Origin: Verrucomicrobiota bacterium
Lineage (GTDB): Bacteria > Verrucomicrobiota > Verrucomicrobiia > Chthoniobacterales > UBA10450
Assembly: GCA_019244415.1 (NCBI GenBank)
Contig: JAFASN010000100.1
Coordinates: 1-64,000, forward strand
Direction: 5' to 3'
DNA length: 64,000 bases
Each line of letters starts with the position of its first letter. Position 1 is the first letter of the stretch. The position numbers were made by a program, and so were the translations under genes. Shown one piece after another: positions 1 to 9,696 of the stretch. The notes below the pieces were generated by a model that was not told the origin of the DNA, made no database searches, and saw only the letters and a list, made by a program, of their open reading frames with translations.

Positions 1-60
1 GTTATGCCACGCACTTCTCCGGCCCGGCGCCGCGCTCCCGCTCGCTCCAACTCTTCTCAT

Positions 61-156
61 GCGGCATCCCGAGCGAAGCGAAGCGGAGGCGAGGGATCCC
101 GCGGCGGAAGCGTAAAGGGTAGTTCACGGGATTCCTCGACTTCGCGCGGAATGACA
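61..156. repeat. Family A palindromic element, copy 1
   Basis: The left arm has CCCGAGCGAAGCG and the right arm ends GGGATTCCTCGACTTCGCGC then GGAATGAC. The arms are imperfect reverse complements of each other around a variable centre. The element lies directly against ppdK, whose ATG at 151 falls inside the terminal GGAATGAC of the repeat. Nine further copies occur in the window. Confidence 0.8.
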
Positions 157-2868
157 AAGAACAAGTACGTGTACTATTTCGGCGACGGCAAAGCCGACGG
201 CGATGGGAAGATGAAGCCGCTGCTCGGCGGAAAAGGCGCAAACCTGGCCGAGATGACGCGCATCGGTTTGCCGGTGCCTCCGGGATTCACCCTTTCCACC
301 GAAGTCTGTACTTACTTCTATGCGCACAAGCGGAGCTACCCCCCGGACATGCAGGCGCAGGTGGAGGAAGGCATTCGCCGCATGGAGAAAATCATGGGCA
401 CGAACTTCGGCGACCGCAATGCCATGCCGTTGCTCGTGGCGGTTCGGTCTGGCGCGCGCGATTCCATGCCGGGAATGATGGACACCATTCTCAATCTCGG
501 ACTCAACGATGAGACGGTGCTCGCTGTCGCGGAAGCGACAAAGAACGAGCGGTTCGCCTGGGATTGTTACCGGCGTTTTATCCAGATGTACGGCGACGTC
601 GTGCTCGGCGTGCAGAAACGGCCGGAGGAAGATCACGAGCCGTTCGAGACGGTGATCCAAGAGCTGAAGCACGAGCGTTATCACGAGGACATAGAGGACA
701 CCAAGCTAACGATTTCTGATTTGAAGCTGCTGGTGGAGCGCTTCAAAGCGCTGGTGAAAGAACGCACCGGCAAACAATTTCCTAACGACCCCTGGGCGCA
801 GCTCGAGGGCGCGATCGGCGCGGTGTTCGGCTCGTGGATGAATGACCGCGCCATTGTTTACCGGCGCAAGTACAACATCCCGCAGGAATGGGGCACGGCC
901 GTGAATGTGCAGGCGATGGTTTTCGGCAACACGGGAAATAACTCCGGCTCGGGTGTCGCGTTCACGCGCGATCCGGCGACAGGCGAGAAGGTTTTCTACG
1001 GCGAATTTTTGATCAATGCGCAGGGCGAAGACGTCGTTGCCGGCGTGCGTACTCCCGAACCCGTTGCCGATTTGAGGAAGCATCTGCCGAAAGCGCTGGT
1101 CGAGCTCGAGCGCATCCGTAAAATCCTCGAATCGCACTTCAAGGATGTGCAGGACTTCGAGTTCACCATTCAGGACGGCAAAGTGTTCATGCTGCAAACG
1201 CGCAATGGCAAACGCACTGGCCTTGCCGCCGTGAAGTTCGCCTGCGACATGGTGCGCGAAAAGCTGATCGACTGGGAAACGGCGATCCATCGCGTCCCCG
1301 CTGATCAGCTCGACCAGGTACTCGCGCCGGTCTTCGATCGCGCGTCGTTGAAAGGTGCGAAAGCAATCGCGACCGGTTTGCCGGCTGGGCCGGGCGCAGC
1401 TACCGGCAAGGTGTACTTCAACGCTGATCGCGCAGAAGCAGCCGCCGCCAAAGGCGAAAAGGTCTTGCTCATTCGGGTGGAAACGTCGCCGGAGGATTTG
1501 CGCGGCATGATTGCTGCCGAAGGAATCCTAACGGCGCGCGGCGGCGTCAGCTCGCACGCGGCACTGGTGGCGCGGCAGATGGGCAAGGTTTGCGTCTGCG
1601 GCGCGTCGGCATTGAACATCGATTATCGCGCCAAAACGATGAGCGTGGACGGGCAGGTCTTTCGCGAAGGCGAAGATTACCTGTCAATCGATGGCACAAG
1701 CGGAACTGTTTACGCCGGTCAGCTTCGCACCGCGCCCTCGGAGATTCTGCAAGGGCTGCTGCACGGCGACAAAGCGGCGCGCAAAACCGAGACGTTCCGG
1801 AATTTCAATCAGCTGATGGATTGGTGCGCGAAAGTCACGCGCATGAACGTGCGCACGAACGCGGACACGCCGGAACAGGTGGAGAACGCGGTGGCGTTTG
1901 GTGCGAGCGGCATCGGTCTGTGTCGCACCGAGCACATGTTCTTCGAAGGCGACCGCATCGACGCCATGCGCGAGATGATCCTCGCCCGCACACCTGAGGA
2001 CCGGAAGAAGGCGCTGCAGAAATTGCTCCCGTATCAAAAAGGCGATTTCGCCGGCATTTTCAAAGCCCTCAAAGGCAAGCCGGCCACGATCCGTCTGCTC
2101 GATCCGCCGCTTCATGAATTTCTGCCGCAGGACGAAGCGACCCGCCGCGAGCTTGCGCAGACGATCGATGTTTCACCAGACGAAATCGCGCGCCGTGTAC
2201 ATGAGCTGCACGAGTTTAATCCAATGCTCGGGCATCGCGGCTGCCGGCTCGGCATTTCCTACCCGGAAGTGACGGAGATGCAGGCGCGCGCCATCTTTGA
2301 GGCCGCTGCGGAAGTGCAGAGAAGCGGGATCAAAGTGCGTCCTGAAGTCATGATTCCGCTGGTCGGCTTCAAGAAGGAGCTGGACAACCAGGTCGAAATC
2401 GTAAAGCGCGTGGCGCAAGAAGTACAAGCGGAGAAGAAAGTAAAACTCAATTATCTCGTGGGTACTATGATTGAAGTGCCGCGTGGCGCCTTGACGGCCG
2501 ATGAGATTGCGGAAACAGCTGAGTTTTTCTCGTTCGGCACTAACGATCTCACGCAAACCGCGCTCGGCATGAGCCGCGATGACAGCGGTTCGTTCCTGCC
2601 GCATTACGCCGAGCTTGAAATCGTGAAGCGCAATCCGTTTGCCACCATCGACCAGAATGGCGCGGGACAGCTCATGGAGATCGCGGTTGAAAAAGGCCGG
2701 CGCACACGGCCCGACATTAAGCTCGGAATTTGCGGCGAACACGGCGGCGATCCTGACTCGGTGAAGTTTTGCGACCGGCTCGGGCTCGATTACGTGAGCT
2801 GCTCGCCATTTCGTGTGCCGATCGCGCGGCTGGCGGCGGCGCAGGCCGCTTTGGCTGCACAATCGTAG
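151..2868 (+). CDS. ppdK: Pyruvate, phosphate dikinase
   Basis: This cytoplasmic enzyme interconverts pyruvate, ATP and phosphate with PEP, AMP and pyrophosphate. The 905 residues from ATG 151 match the family length. The ATP-grasp domain opens with [10 protein letters not shown] near residue 26. The phosphohistidine domain carries [12 protein letters not shown], with the phosphorylated histidine at residue 469. The C-terminal PEP/pyruvate barrel has GTNDLTQ and the acid-base cysteine at residue 861 in ICGEHGGD. The frame stays open upstream to position 4, but those 49 codons are Arg/Ser-rich and come partly from the family A repeat, so I start at 151, where the conserved KYVYYFGDG begins. 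The ATG lies in the last bases of the repeat. sufS follows after 64 bases. Identification is secure; only the start is open. Confidence 0.96.
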   Translation: MTKNKYVYYFGDGKADGDGKMKPLLGGKGANLAEMTRIGLPVPPGFTLSTEVCTYFYAHKRSYPPDMQAQVEEGIRRMEKIMGTNFGDRNAMPLLVAVRSGARDSMPGMMDTILNLGLNDETVLAVAEATKNERFAWDCYRRFIQMYGDVVLGVQKRPEEDHEPFETVIQELKHERYHEDIEDTKLTISDLKLLVERFKALVKERTGKQFPNDPWAQLEGAIGAVFGSWMNDRAIVYRRKYNIPQEWGTAVNVQAMVFGNTGNNSGSGVAFTRDPATGEKVFYGEFLINAQGEDVVAGVRTPEPVADLRKHLPKALVELERIRKILESHFKDVQDFEFTIQDGKVFMLQTRNGKRTGLAAVKFACDMVREKLIDWETAIHRVPADQLDQVLAPVFDRASLKGAKAIATGLPAGPGAATGKVYFNADRAEAAAAKGEKVLLIRVETSPEDLRGMIAAEGILTARGGVSSHAALVARQMGKVCVCGASALNIDYRAKTMSVDGQVFREGEDYLSIDGTSGTVYAGQLRTAPSEILQGLLHGDKAARKTETFRNFNQLMDWCAKVTRMNVRTNADTPEQVENAVAFGASGIGLCRTEHMFFEGDRIDAMREMILARTPEDRKKALQKLLPYQKGDFAGIFKALKGKPATIRLLDPPLHEFLPQDEATRRELAQTIDVSPDEIARRVHELHEFNPMLGHRGCRLGISYPEVTEMQARAIFEAAAEVQRSGIKVRPEVMIPLVGFKKELDNQVEIVKRVAQEVQAEKKVKLNYLVGTMIEVPRGALTADEIAETAEFFSFGTNDLTQTALGMSRDDSGSFLPHYAELEIVKRNPFATIDQNGAGQLMEIAVEKGRRTRPDIKLGICGEHGGDPDSVKFCDRLGLDYVSCSPFRVPIARLAAAQAALAAQS

Positions 2869-2932
2869 CGAGCGCCCACCTGCGAAAAGCAGTGGAACGC
2901 GGCGCGACCGGCGCGCAGATTGCCGGGTGCAC

Positions 2933-4159
2933 ATGCCGGCGAAAACAGATTGGGCGCGTATCCGGGATGATTTTCCAATCCTGCAGGAGTGCGCGCACGG
3001 GCAGCCGCTAATCTATTTCGATAACGCGGCAACGACGCAAAAACCGCCGGCCGTTCTCGATGCGCTGCGCCGTTATTATGAGCACGACAACGCCAACGTG
3101 CACCGCGGGCTGCACGAGCTGAGCACGCGCGCGACGGAGGCGTACGAAGGTGCGCGTGAGCGCGTGGCTGAGTACGTCGGTGCGGCGTCAGCGAGCGAGA
3201 TCGTTTTTACGCGCGGGACGACCGAGAGCATTAACCTGGTCGCGCAATCGTGGGGCGGCGGTTTTCTCCACCGGGGCGACGTGATTCTCCTCACCGAAAT
3301 GGAGCACCACAGCAATCTGGTGCCGTGGCAGCTCATTGCCGCGCGCACAGGAGCGCGTTTGCGTTTCGTGCCGGTGAACGACGACGGAACTCTGGCGCTC
3401 GATCAGCTGGACGCGCTGCTCACGGGTGAGGTGAAGCTGTTTGCGTTCACGCATGTTTCCAATTCGCTCGGCACCATCAATCCTGCGCGCGAGCTGTGCG
3501 CCAGGGCGCGGGCGGCCGGTGTACTCACACTGTTGGACGCGGCGCAAAGCGCCGGACACATGCCGCTCGATGTGCGGCAAATCGGGTGCGATTTCCTCGC
3601 GTTTTCCGGTCATAAAATGTGCGGGCCGACTGGAATCGGCGCGCTTTACGCCCGCTCTGAGATTCTCGAGCAGATGCCGCCGTGGCACGGCGGCGGCGAG
3701 ATGATCACGAGCGTGACTCTCGAACAGAGCAGTTACAAAAAACCGCCGCACCGGTTTGAAGCAGGCACGCCAAATATTGCCGGCGCGATCGGGCTCGCAG
3801 CCGCCATTGAGTACATCGAGGGAATCGGGCGCGAAGCGATTTTCCAGCACGATTCGCAGCTCACGTCCTATGCGATGCAATGCTTGGCGGATATCCCGGG
3901 AATGCGCCTGCTGGGGCCGGCGGGCGAACGCGGCGCGATTGTCGGATTCGTGAGGGAGAACGCGCACCCGCATGATCTCACCACGTTCGCGGACCAGCAC
4001 GGGCTGGCGTTGCGCGGCGGCCATCATTGCAATCAGCCGTTGATGCGCCGGTTCGGATTGCCGGGGAGTACGCGCGCCAGTTTTTATTTCTACAACACGC
4101 GTGAGGAAGTGGAACGCATGGCAGACATTCTGCGGAAGGCCGCGCGATTTTTCGCATGA
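2933..4159 (+). CDS. sufS: Cysteine desulfurase, SufS type
   Basis: This PLP enzyme takes sulfur from cysteine and passes a persulfide to the Fe-S scaffold. It has 408 residues, close to other SufS proteins. The N-terminus has YFDNAATTQKP. The PLP lysine is residue 228 in FSGHKMCGPTG and the catalytic cysteine is residue 366 in RGGHHCNQP. The spacing matches group II desulfurases rather than IscS. I chose ATG 2933; the frame is open about 40 codons upstream but those overlap nothing conserved. Its stop overlaps the sufU start in an ATGA junction, so the two are translationally coupled. No sufB, sufC or sufD is visible here. Confidence 0.95.
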   Translation: MPAKTDWARIRDDFPILQECAHGQPLIYFDNAATTQKPPAVLDALRRYYEHDNANVHRGLHELSTRATEAYEGARERVAEYVGAASASEIVFTRGTTESINLVAQSWGGGFLHRGDVILLTEMEHHSNLVPWQLIAARTGARLRFVPVNDDGTLALDQLDALLTGEVKLFAFTHVSNSLGTINPARELCARARAAGVLTLLDAAQSAGHMPLDVRQIGCDFLAFSGHKMCGPTGIGALYARSEILEQMPPWHGGGEMITSVTLEQSSYKKPPHRFEAGTPNIAGAIGLAAAIEYIEGIGREAIFQHDSQLTSYAMQCLADIPGMRLLGPAGERGAIVGFVRENAHPHDLTTFADQHGLALRGGHHCNQPLMRRFGLPGSTRASFYFYNTREEVERMADILRKAARFFA

Positions 4160-4623
4160 ACCCCGAGCTGGAAGAGCTTTACCAGGAAGTTATTCTCGAC
4201 CACTCACGCCGCCCGCGGAACTTTGGCGAGCTCACCGACGCGACCGTGCGCGTGCATGGAGATAATCCGGCGTGCGGCGATGAAATCGATCTGGCGGTGA
4301 AATTCGCGGACGACGGAGCGTTCGAGCAGATCAAATTCACGGGGCAAGGCTGCGCGATCAGCCAGGCATCGGCTTCGATGATGACGCAGAAAGTGAAAGG
4401 CAAGACGCGCGATGACGCCGCGTCGATGTTGCGCGCGTTTCATGACCTTGTCACCCAAGGGGGCGATGACGAGCCGACCATGCTCGGGGATGTTCAACTT
4501 CTTCGCGGCGTGCGGAAATTCCCGCAGCGGGTGAAATGCGCGATGCTCGCCTGGCGCGCACTCGAGCAGGCGCTTGAGCAGCAAAACGGCGAAGCGACAG
4601 TATCGACGGAAGTGGAAACCTGA
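4156..4623 (+). CDS. sufU: Fe-S cluster assembly protein SufU
   Basis: This is a NifU/IscU-family scaffold or zinc-dependent sulfur-transfer partner of SufS, 155 residues long. The three ligand cysteines are visible in NPACGDE (with the conserved Asp), GQGCAIS and RVKCAML. The insertion containing LLRGVRKFPQR before the last cysteine is typical of SufU and absent from IscU, which fits the adjacent SufS. The start overlaps the sufS stop by four bases. The next gene is convergent and ends 24 bases downstream. Confidence 0.94.
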   Translation: MNPELEELYQEVILDHSRRPRNFGELTDATVRVHGDNPACGDEIDLAVKFADDGAFEQIKFTGQGCAISQASASMMTQKVKGKTRDDAASMLRAFHDLVTQGGDDEPTMLGDVQLLRGVRKFPQRVKCAMLAWRALEQALEQQNGEATVSTEVET

Positions 4624-4647
4624 GTACGGCGCGCACGGCGCAGCGGT

Positions 4648-7035
4648 TTAGAACTCGGCGTTTTTCCCCTTTTCAAAAGCGAGCCAGGCACTCCACGCGC
4701 GGTCCCATTTCCCGCTAGCTGCCCAGGCTTGCGCTTCGAGTAAATGAAAGTACGCCGGCACCGCGCCGCGATTGGTAAAATGACGGATGGTATCGAGCGC
4801 ATCGTCCACTTGGCCGCGCTGCATTTGCTGGCGGAAAAGTGAGTACCCGGCGGCGAGGCTATCTCGTTGATAAACGGCATCGCGCAATTGCTCGAACGAC
4901 TGGCCTGTTTGCAGCGGCGGAAACGCCGTTTCGCTGTCGTACTTTTGCATCAGCTCGCAGGCGCCGCGGAAATCGCCCGCGGCGGCGCGCGCCTTGGCCA
5001 CCGGACGCCAGGCAAACTGAATCCACTCTGGATGTTTGTTCACCGCCTCGAGCAGCGCCGCCGGATCACCGCGTTTGTCCCAGAGCTGGAAAAGCTCGCG
5101 TTTCTCTTCCGGCTTGAGTTGAAGAAGATCAGGATCGACGCCGAAGAATTTCGTAAAGGCAGGGCGAAACTCATCCGCACTGAGCTGTGCGAAATAAATC
5201 AGCGCCAGATCGTGCTCGGTCAGGGCAAGCTGTTCGATGACTTTGCGCGCGACCGGGTCCTGCAAAGTCGCGCGGTAGATGATGCTGCGGAAAACATCGC
5301 CACGAGCAGTACGCGCGCGATCGAGCGCGTCCCGCCAGGCGACCGCGGCAAGGTCAGGCCGGCGATGCAGCCAGGCGAAGCCCTCTTGCAAAGGCACGGT
5401 GTAAGAGTTCGGCTCGAGTACACGCGCGCGGCGAAAATCAGCAATCGCAGTCTCCGCCGGCGATCCCTGCGCCACTTCCGCGGCAGCACGGAGAAAGTAC
5501 AACTCCCAGTCGAGCGGCGCCCACGCCAGGGCTTCCGTCGTCAGCTTTATTGTCTCGGGAAAATTGCGTCCGCGGCTCGCCACGGCGGCAAGCTGCTTCG
5601 CGTTTCCCACGCCGACACCGCCTGGCAGCATGGTGTCGGCGCGCGCGGCGAACGTCCACGTGGCGCCGCTCACCAGCAGCAGAATTCCCAAGACGCGAAA
5701 AATTCCAGATGTGAGTACGGATTTCTGGATCTGGACCTGGCTCGGCCGATGGAGCGAAAGCCCGAGCAGAAACATCGCAGCGTAGGCTGTTCCGACGCGA
5801 TGGCCGGAGACATCGATCAGCCCGTGTACTGCGAATGCCAGCGCGCCGATGACGGCGGCGAGCCGAAAGCGCTGGTTAGTCCCCGCCTGCAACGGCAGCA
5901 CACGCCGTAACAGCAGCGCGGCGCCAGTAATGACGATCAGAATTGCCGGCCAGCCGAGCTCAGCCCAAAGCCAAAGCCAATCGCTTTCCGGATGAAGGGA
6001 GCGAGTGTTGGCGCGCGAGGCGTTGCGGAAGAGCGCGAACACCGGCTCGAAATTCCCGAGCCCAACACCAGCCCATGGCGAGGAGCGAATCATCCGCCAG
6101 GCATCACGGAAGATTAGCCAGCGGAAATCGGACGTCGGGTCGGCGCCGGCGAATTTTTGCAAATGGAAACGCGCGAGTGTTGCACCGCCGGTGAGCAACA
6201 GTGCCGTGAGCAGTAGCAGGATGAACGAGGCTGCGAGCGCGATCGGCAGGGCGGTGCGGCGGGTGGTTGAGCCGATCCGCAGCGCCACGCCCGCCACCCA
6301 CAACGCGGTGGCGGCAACCAAAAGCACAACACCGGCGCGCGAGAAATCGATGATGATGGCGGCGATGACAATCAGGAGCGCGATCGCCCAAAGAATCCAA
6401 GTGTTACGCCGGTAGCGGATCGAATCCTGGCCAGCGGCAAGGATGAGTACCGAGCTGACGCCGAAGAGGTCGCCCGTCTGGTTTCGGTTCGGAAACGGCC
6501 CGAAATTGCGCGCGTTAATCCAGAACGACGGGCTGTGCTGGGTCAGGTAGAGCAGGATACTAAGAGCAGCGATGAAGACGATGCCCCCGGCGAAAAGGCG
6601 CAACTGAAAACGCGCGACGCGCAACTCAAGCTGCTGCGCCGCGACGCGATAGAGCCAGCACATTCCCGCGAGCAGACTGACGAAACAACCGGCGGTGATC
6701 CAGGGTTGCGGCGAAAGCGTACTCGGCAGCGCGATGCCGAGGTCGCGGCTCATGGCTGTGCGCCATTGTGGAATGAAAAACCAGGCTTGCGGCAGGAAGC
6801 TGACGAGTGCGCAGACACCGAAGAGCAGGAAGATCAAATTCAGCCGCCAGCCGAGTGAGCGCCGCGGCGGCTGAACAAGGAGAAACGCTCCGAGTAGTGC
6901 GACGATAATCCCCTCGGCCCATTTCGCTGTCGCGCCGCCAAGGAACACGGCAAAGATCGGAAGCAGGGCGATGAAAAGGCTGCGCGCCCACTGGGCGGGT
7001 GTAACGCGGCGAATCGCAGGCTTGTCGTTAGGCAT
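4648..7035 (-). CDS. O-antigen ligase/polymerase-family membrane protein with TPR-like C-terminus
   Basis: A 795-residue polytopic inner-membrane protein. The first roughly 440 residues hold about a dozen hydrophobic segments and Wzy/WaaL-type features: a FPNRNQTGD segment, FSRAGVV, GVGLGNF and HPESDWLWLWAELGW. The remaining roughly 340 residues are soluble and Ala/Arg-rich with helical repeats resembling TPRs. Members of this family polymerise or ligate lipid-linked glycans in the periplasm. The divergent neighbour is a polyprenyl-phosphate sugar transferase that would start such a glycan, which supports a role in exopolysaccharide or LPS assembly. Whether it is a polymerase or a ligase cannot be told from sequence. 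Confidence 0.8.
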   Translation of the reverse strand: MPNDKPAIRRVTPAQWARSLFIALLPIFAVFLGGATAKWAEGIIVALLGAFLLVQPPRRSLGWRLNLIFLLFGVCALVSFLPQAWFFIPQWRTAMSRDLGIALPSTLSPQPWITAGCFVSLLAGMCWLYRVAAQQLELRVARFQLRLFAGGIVFIAALSILLYLTQHSPSFWINARNFGPFPNRNQTGDLFGVSSVLILAAGQDSIRYRRNTWILWAIALLIVIAAIIIDFSRAGVVLLVAATALWVAGVALRIGSTTRRTALPIALAASFILLLLTALLLTGGATLARFHLQKFAGADPTSDFRWLIFRDAWRMIRSSPWAGVGLGNFEPVFALFRNASRANTRSLHPESDWLWLWAELGWPAILIVITGAALLLRRVLPLQAGTNQRFRLAAVIGALAFAVHGLIDVSGHRVGTAYAAMFLLGLSLHRPSQVQIQKSVLTSGIFRVLGILLLVSGATWTFAARADTMLPGGVGVGNAKQLAAVASRGRNFPETIKLTTEALAWAPLDWELYFLRAAAEVAQGSPAETAIADFRRARVLEPNSYTVPLQEGFAWLHRRPDLAAVAWRDALDRARTARGDVFRSIIYRATLQDPVARKVIEQLALTEHDLALIYFAQLSADEFRPAFTKFFGVDPDLLQLKPEEKRELFQLWDKRGDPAALLEAVNKHPEWIQFAWRPVAKARAAAGDFRGACELMQKYDSETAFPPLQTGQSFEQLRDAVYQRDSLAAGYSLFRQQMQRGQVDDALDTIRHFTNRGAVPAYFHLLEAQAWAASGKWDRAWSAWLAFEKGKNAEF

Positions 7036-7184
7036 GAGGTGTCACGTGCACGCCAGCTGATGGTATGCGATTAGCTTTCCGATACGACAGCGTTTCGCAT
7101 GCCTGCCCCGTTATGATAGTGCCGACTCTTACACGAGTTGAAGGCGCGCCGTCAACGCGTACCCTGCGCCAGGGAGTTTAGACG

Positions 7185-8588
7185 ATGCTGACGCAGCGTT
7201 CCGAGGGCCTCCGCCGTCTCCTGCTTCTCTGCCAGATCCTGCTGGTGGCCGGGCTGTTCTGGTTTGGCGTCTGGGTCATGGTCACCTTCTACTCCGCCGG
7301 CGCGGACCTCACCTGGCGGCGGTACTCGATTTACTGCGTGCTCCTCGTACTGGGACTTACCCTGGAGTTTCTGGGCCGGGATAATTCGCGCGATTACCTC
7401 CTGCAAAATGAATTGCTGCGCCAGCACCGGCTCAGTTTACGCCAGACGTTCGCCAGCGTGGGCGCGCTCGTCATTTATCTCATCGCCACCAAGGACGGAT
7501 TCATCTCGCGCCTCTTCCTCTTCAATTTCGTGCCCTGGCTTTATGTCGTGCTGCTCTTCTCGCATCATTACCTCACTCCGTTTTTCGCCCGGCGCATCTT
7601 CAACGGCATTCGCGAGGAGAAAACGCTGCTCGTCGGCTCGCCCGCGCGCGCCCGGCAACTTCGTAACTGGCTGCGGCTGAAGTCGGAAATTGGTTTGCAC
7701 ACGACAGGATTAATTTCCGTGGACCATTCGTCTGTCCACGACACTAAGCTGCCTATTCTCGGCCAGCCGCACGATTTCCAGGCAGTCGTACGTGAGTACG
7801 GCATCACCCAGGTGATCCTGCTGGAATTTCCTCACGACGAATCGAGCCGCGCCATCATCGACGCATCCGATCAGCTCGGCATCCGGCTCATCATTCTGAG
7901 CGACCTCGAGGAAACGCTGCGCCACCCCGTGGTGCACTTCGAAGACGGCGGCTTCCGCTTCATCGCGCTACGGGAAGAGCCGCTGGAGAACCCGATGAAC
8001 CGTTTCCTTAAACGAACGATTGATATTTTCGCCTCAGCCCTCGTACTCATCTTCGTCTTTCCCCCGCTGGCGCTGATTGTCTGGCTCGCGCAACGGTTGC
8101 AATCACCCGGTCCGCTTTTGCATAAACAAATCCGCGCCGGCATTCAGAATCGCCGGTTCCTCATTTACAAATTCCGCACCATGCACGTCCATCATCACGA
8201 TGTCGCGCGGCAAGCTCGCGACCGCGACGAGCGCGTCTATCCCTTCGCGCGTTTGCTGCGCAAGCTCAGCATCGATGAAGTACCGCAATTCTGGAATGTG
8301 CTGCGCGGCGAAATGAGCCTCGTCGGCCCGCGACCGCACCTGCTCGAGCACAACGATCAATTCGCGAAGTTAATGGCCAGCTATCATGTGCGCACGTTCG
8401 TCAAACCCGGAATCACTGGCCTTGCACAGGTGCGCGGGTTTCGCGGTGAAGCGCGCAAAGGCAGCGACATCGAAGGCCGCGTGGCGTGCGACCTCGAGTA
8501 CCTGGAGAACTGGAATCTTTCCCTCGAGCTGGGCATCATTGTGCGCACCGTAGCGCAGGTCTTTCTGCCGCCACCGAGCGCGTACTAA
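7185..8588 (+). CDS. Polyprenyl-phosphate hexose-1-phosphate transferase (WcaJ/PssY-like)
   Basis: This membrane enzyme transfers a sugar-1-phosphate from a nucleotide sugar to undecaprenyl phosphate, the first step of an exopolysaccharide repeat unit. It has 467 residues: several N-terminal transmembrane helices (about 1-130), a nucleotide-binding-like central domain (about 140-260), then one membrane segment and a C-terminal Bac_transf domain. That domain shows KRTIDIFAS, FLIYKFRTM, the catalytic-type SIDEVPQFWNVL and SLVGPRPH. The 149-base gap to the divergent ligase-like gene should contain both promoters. Sugar specificity is not readable. Confidence 0.88.
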   Translation: MLTQRSEGLRRLLLLCQILLVAGLFWFGVWVMVTFYSAGADLTWRRYSIYCVLLVLGLTLEFLGRDNSRDYLLQNELLRQHRLSLRQTFASVGALVIYLIATKDGFISRLFLFNFVPWLYVVLLFSHHYLTPFFARRIFNGIREEKTLLVGSPARARQLRNWLRLKSEIGLHTTGLISVDHSSVHDTKLPILGQPHDFQAVVREYGITQVILLEFPHDESSRAIIDASDQLGIRLIILSDLEETLRHPVVHFEDGGFRFIALREEPLENPMNRFLKRTIDIFASALVLIFVFPPLALIVWLAQRLQSPGPLLHKQIRAGIQNRRFLIYKFRTMHVHHHDVARQARDRDERVYPFARLLRKLSIDEVPQFWNVLRGEMSLVGPRPHLLEHNDQFAKLMASYHVRTFVKPGITGLAQVRGFRGEARKGSDIEGRVACDLEYLENWNLSLELGIIVRTVAQVFLPPPSAY

Positions 8589-8674
8589 CCCAAGTACATC
8601 AGGCGACGCTTCGTTTGCCTTCTCTTTGAGCTCGCGGGTTGCGTTCGGGATTGCGCGCAGATACCCTCAGCGCG

Positions 8675-9565
8675 ATGGCAAAGTCGCCGCTCGGCAAAGG
8701 TCTTGGCGCGCTCATTTCGGCGCAGCCGCCGATTTCTCGGCGACCGGTTCCTTTGGACGATGGTGGGGAGCGGATTCTCGAAGTACCGCTCGACTCGGTC
8801 ACGCCCAGCCCGTTGCAGCCGCGCAAGGAGTTTGCCGCCGAAGCGTTACAGGAGCTGGTCGAATCAATTCGCCAACACGGCATCGTGCAGCCGCTGGTCG
8901 TTCGCGCGGTTGATGGCCGGCATGAGCTAATCGCGGGTGAACGCCGCTGGCGGGCAGCCCAGCAGGCGGGACTTGCGCGTGTGCCCGTACTGGTGCGCAG
9001 CGCGAGCGATCGCGATGTCCTTGAGCTTTCGCTGATTGAAAATCTTCAGCGCGCTGATTTGAACCCGGTCGAGGAAGCGCACGGTTACGCGCGACTGGCG
9101 AACGAGTTCGGACTGCGGCAGGAAGAGATCGCGCAAAAGGTGGGGCGCAGCCGCGCCGCGGTGGCAAACGCGATGCGGTTGCTCGACCTGCATCCGCAGG
9201 TGCAAACGTGGCTTACCCAGAACCTGATCTCCGTCGGCCACGCCAAGGTGTTACTCGGGCTGAAGGCACCGCAGGAACAGCTTGCCGTGGCGGAGACGAT
9301 TCTGCGCCGCAGCGCGACCGTGCGTGACGCCGAGCGAATCGTGGCGCGCCAGCTCGGCACAACCAAGCCGCGCCGCCGCCGCGCCAGCTCGCCCTCATTA
9401 AATAATGCGTCCGTCCAGCATTTGCAGGATCGATTGCAGGAACATCTCGGGACGCGTGTACTTTTGCACCACGGCGAAAAGCAGGGCCGGATGGAAATTG
9501 AATATTATGGCGCGGACGATTTGCAGCGCATCATTGAGGTGATGGGGGTGCGCACGGAGAGCTGA
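8675..9565 (+). CDS. parB: Chromosome-partitioning protein ParB
   Basis: This is a CTP-dependent DNA clamp that loads at parS sites for origin segregation. It has 296 residues from ATG 8675, which gives the classic MAKSPLGKGLGALI opening. A TTG 36 bases upstream is in frame but adds nothing conserved. The N-terminal domain has LDSVTPSPLQPR, and GERRWRAAQ corresponds to the CTP-binding GERRxRA motif. ENLQRADLNPVEEA and a helix-turn-helix (QEEIAQKVGRSRAAVANAMRLL) follow. A C-terminal dimerisation domain ends the protein after a basic linker. No parA is adjacent. A family A repeat begins 20 bases after the stop. Confidence 0.94.
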   Translation: MAKSPLGKGLGALISAQPPISRRPVPLDDGGERILEVPLDSVTPSPLQPRKEFAAEALQELVESIRQHGIVQPLVVRAVDGRHELIAGERRWRAAQQAGLARVPVLVRSASDRDVLELSLIENLQRADLNPVEEAHGYARLANEFGLRQEEIAQKVGRSRAAVANAMRLLDLHPQVQTWLTQNLISVGHAKVLLGLKAPQEQLAVAETILRRSATVRDAERIVARQLGTTKPRRRRASSPSLNNASVQHLQDRLQEHLGTRVLLHHGEKQGRMEIEYYGADDLQRIIEVMGVRTES

Positions 9566-9584
9566 TGCTGCGTTATTCTGGTTC

Positions 9585-9695
9585 TTATCCCGAGCGCAGC
9601 GAAGCGGAAATGCCAGTCCGGCTCGGACCGAGGAATCCCGGAATATAACCTTAAAGCTATCGCTGCGGGATTCCTCGACTTCGCTCGGAATGACA
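9585..9695. repeat. Family A palindromic element, copy 2
   Basis: The left arm is CCCGAGCGCAGCGAAGCGG, followed by an internal mini-hairpin AGTCCGGCTCGGACCG and a variable centre. The right arm is GGGATTCCTCGACTTCGCTC, then GGAATGACAG. It fills the gap between parB and the peptidase gene, and the peptidase ATG lies two bases beyond it. Confidence 0.85.
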
Positions 9696-9696
9696 G

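Noticed and set aside
4867-5910. Long open frame (347 codons) on the plus strand
   Set aside because: It lies opposite the O-antigen-ligase-like gene; composition is Arg/Gln-rich and shows no domain. It is a shadow frame caused by high third-position G+C.
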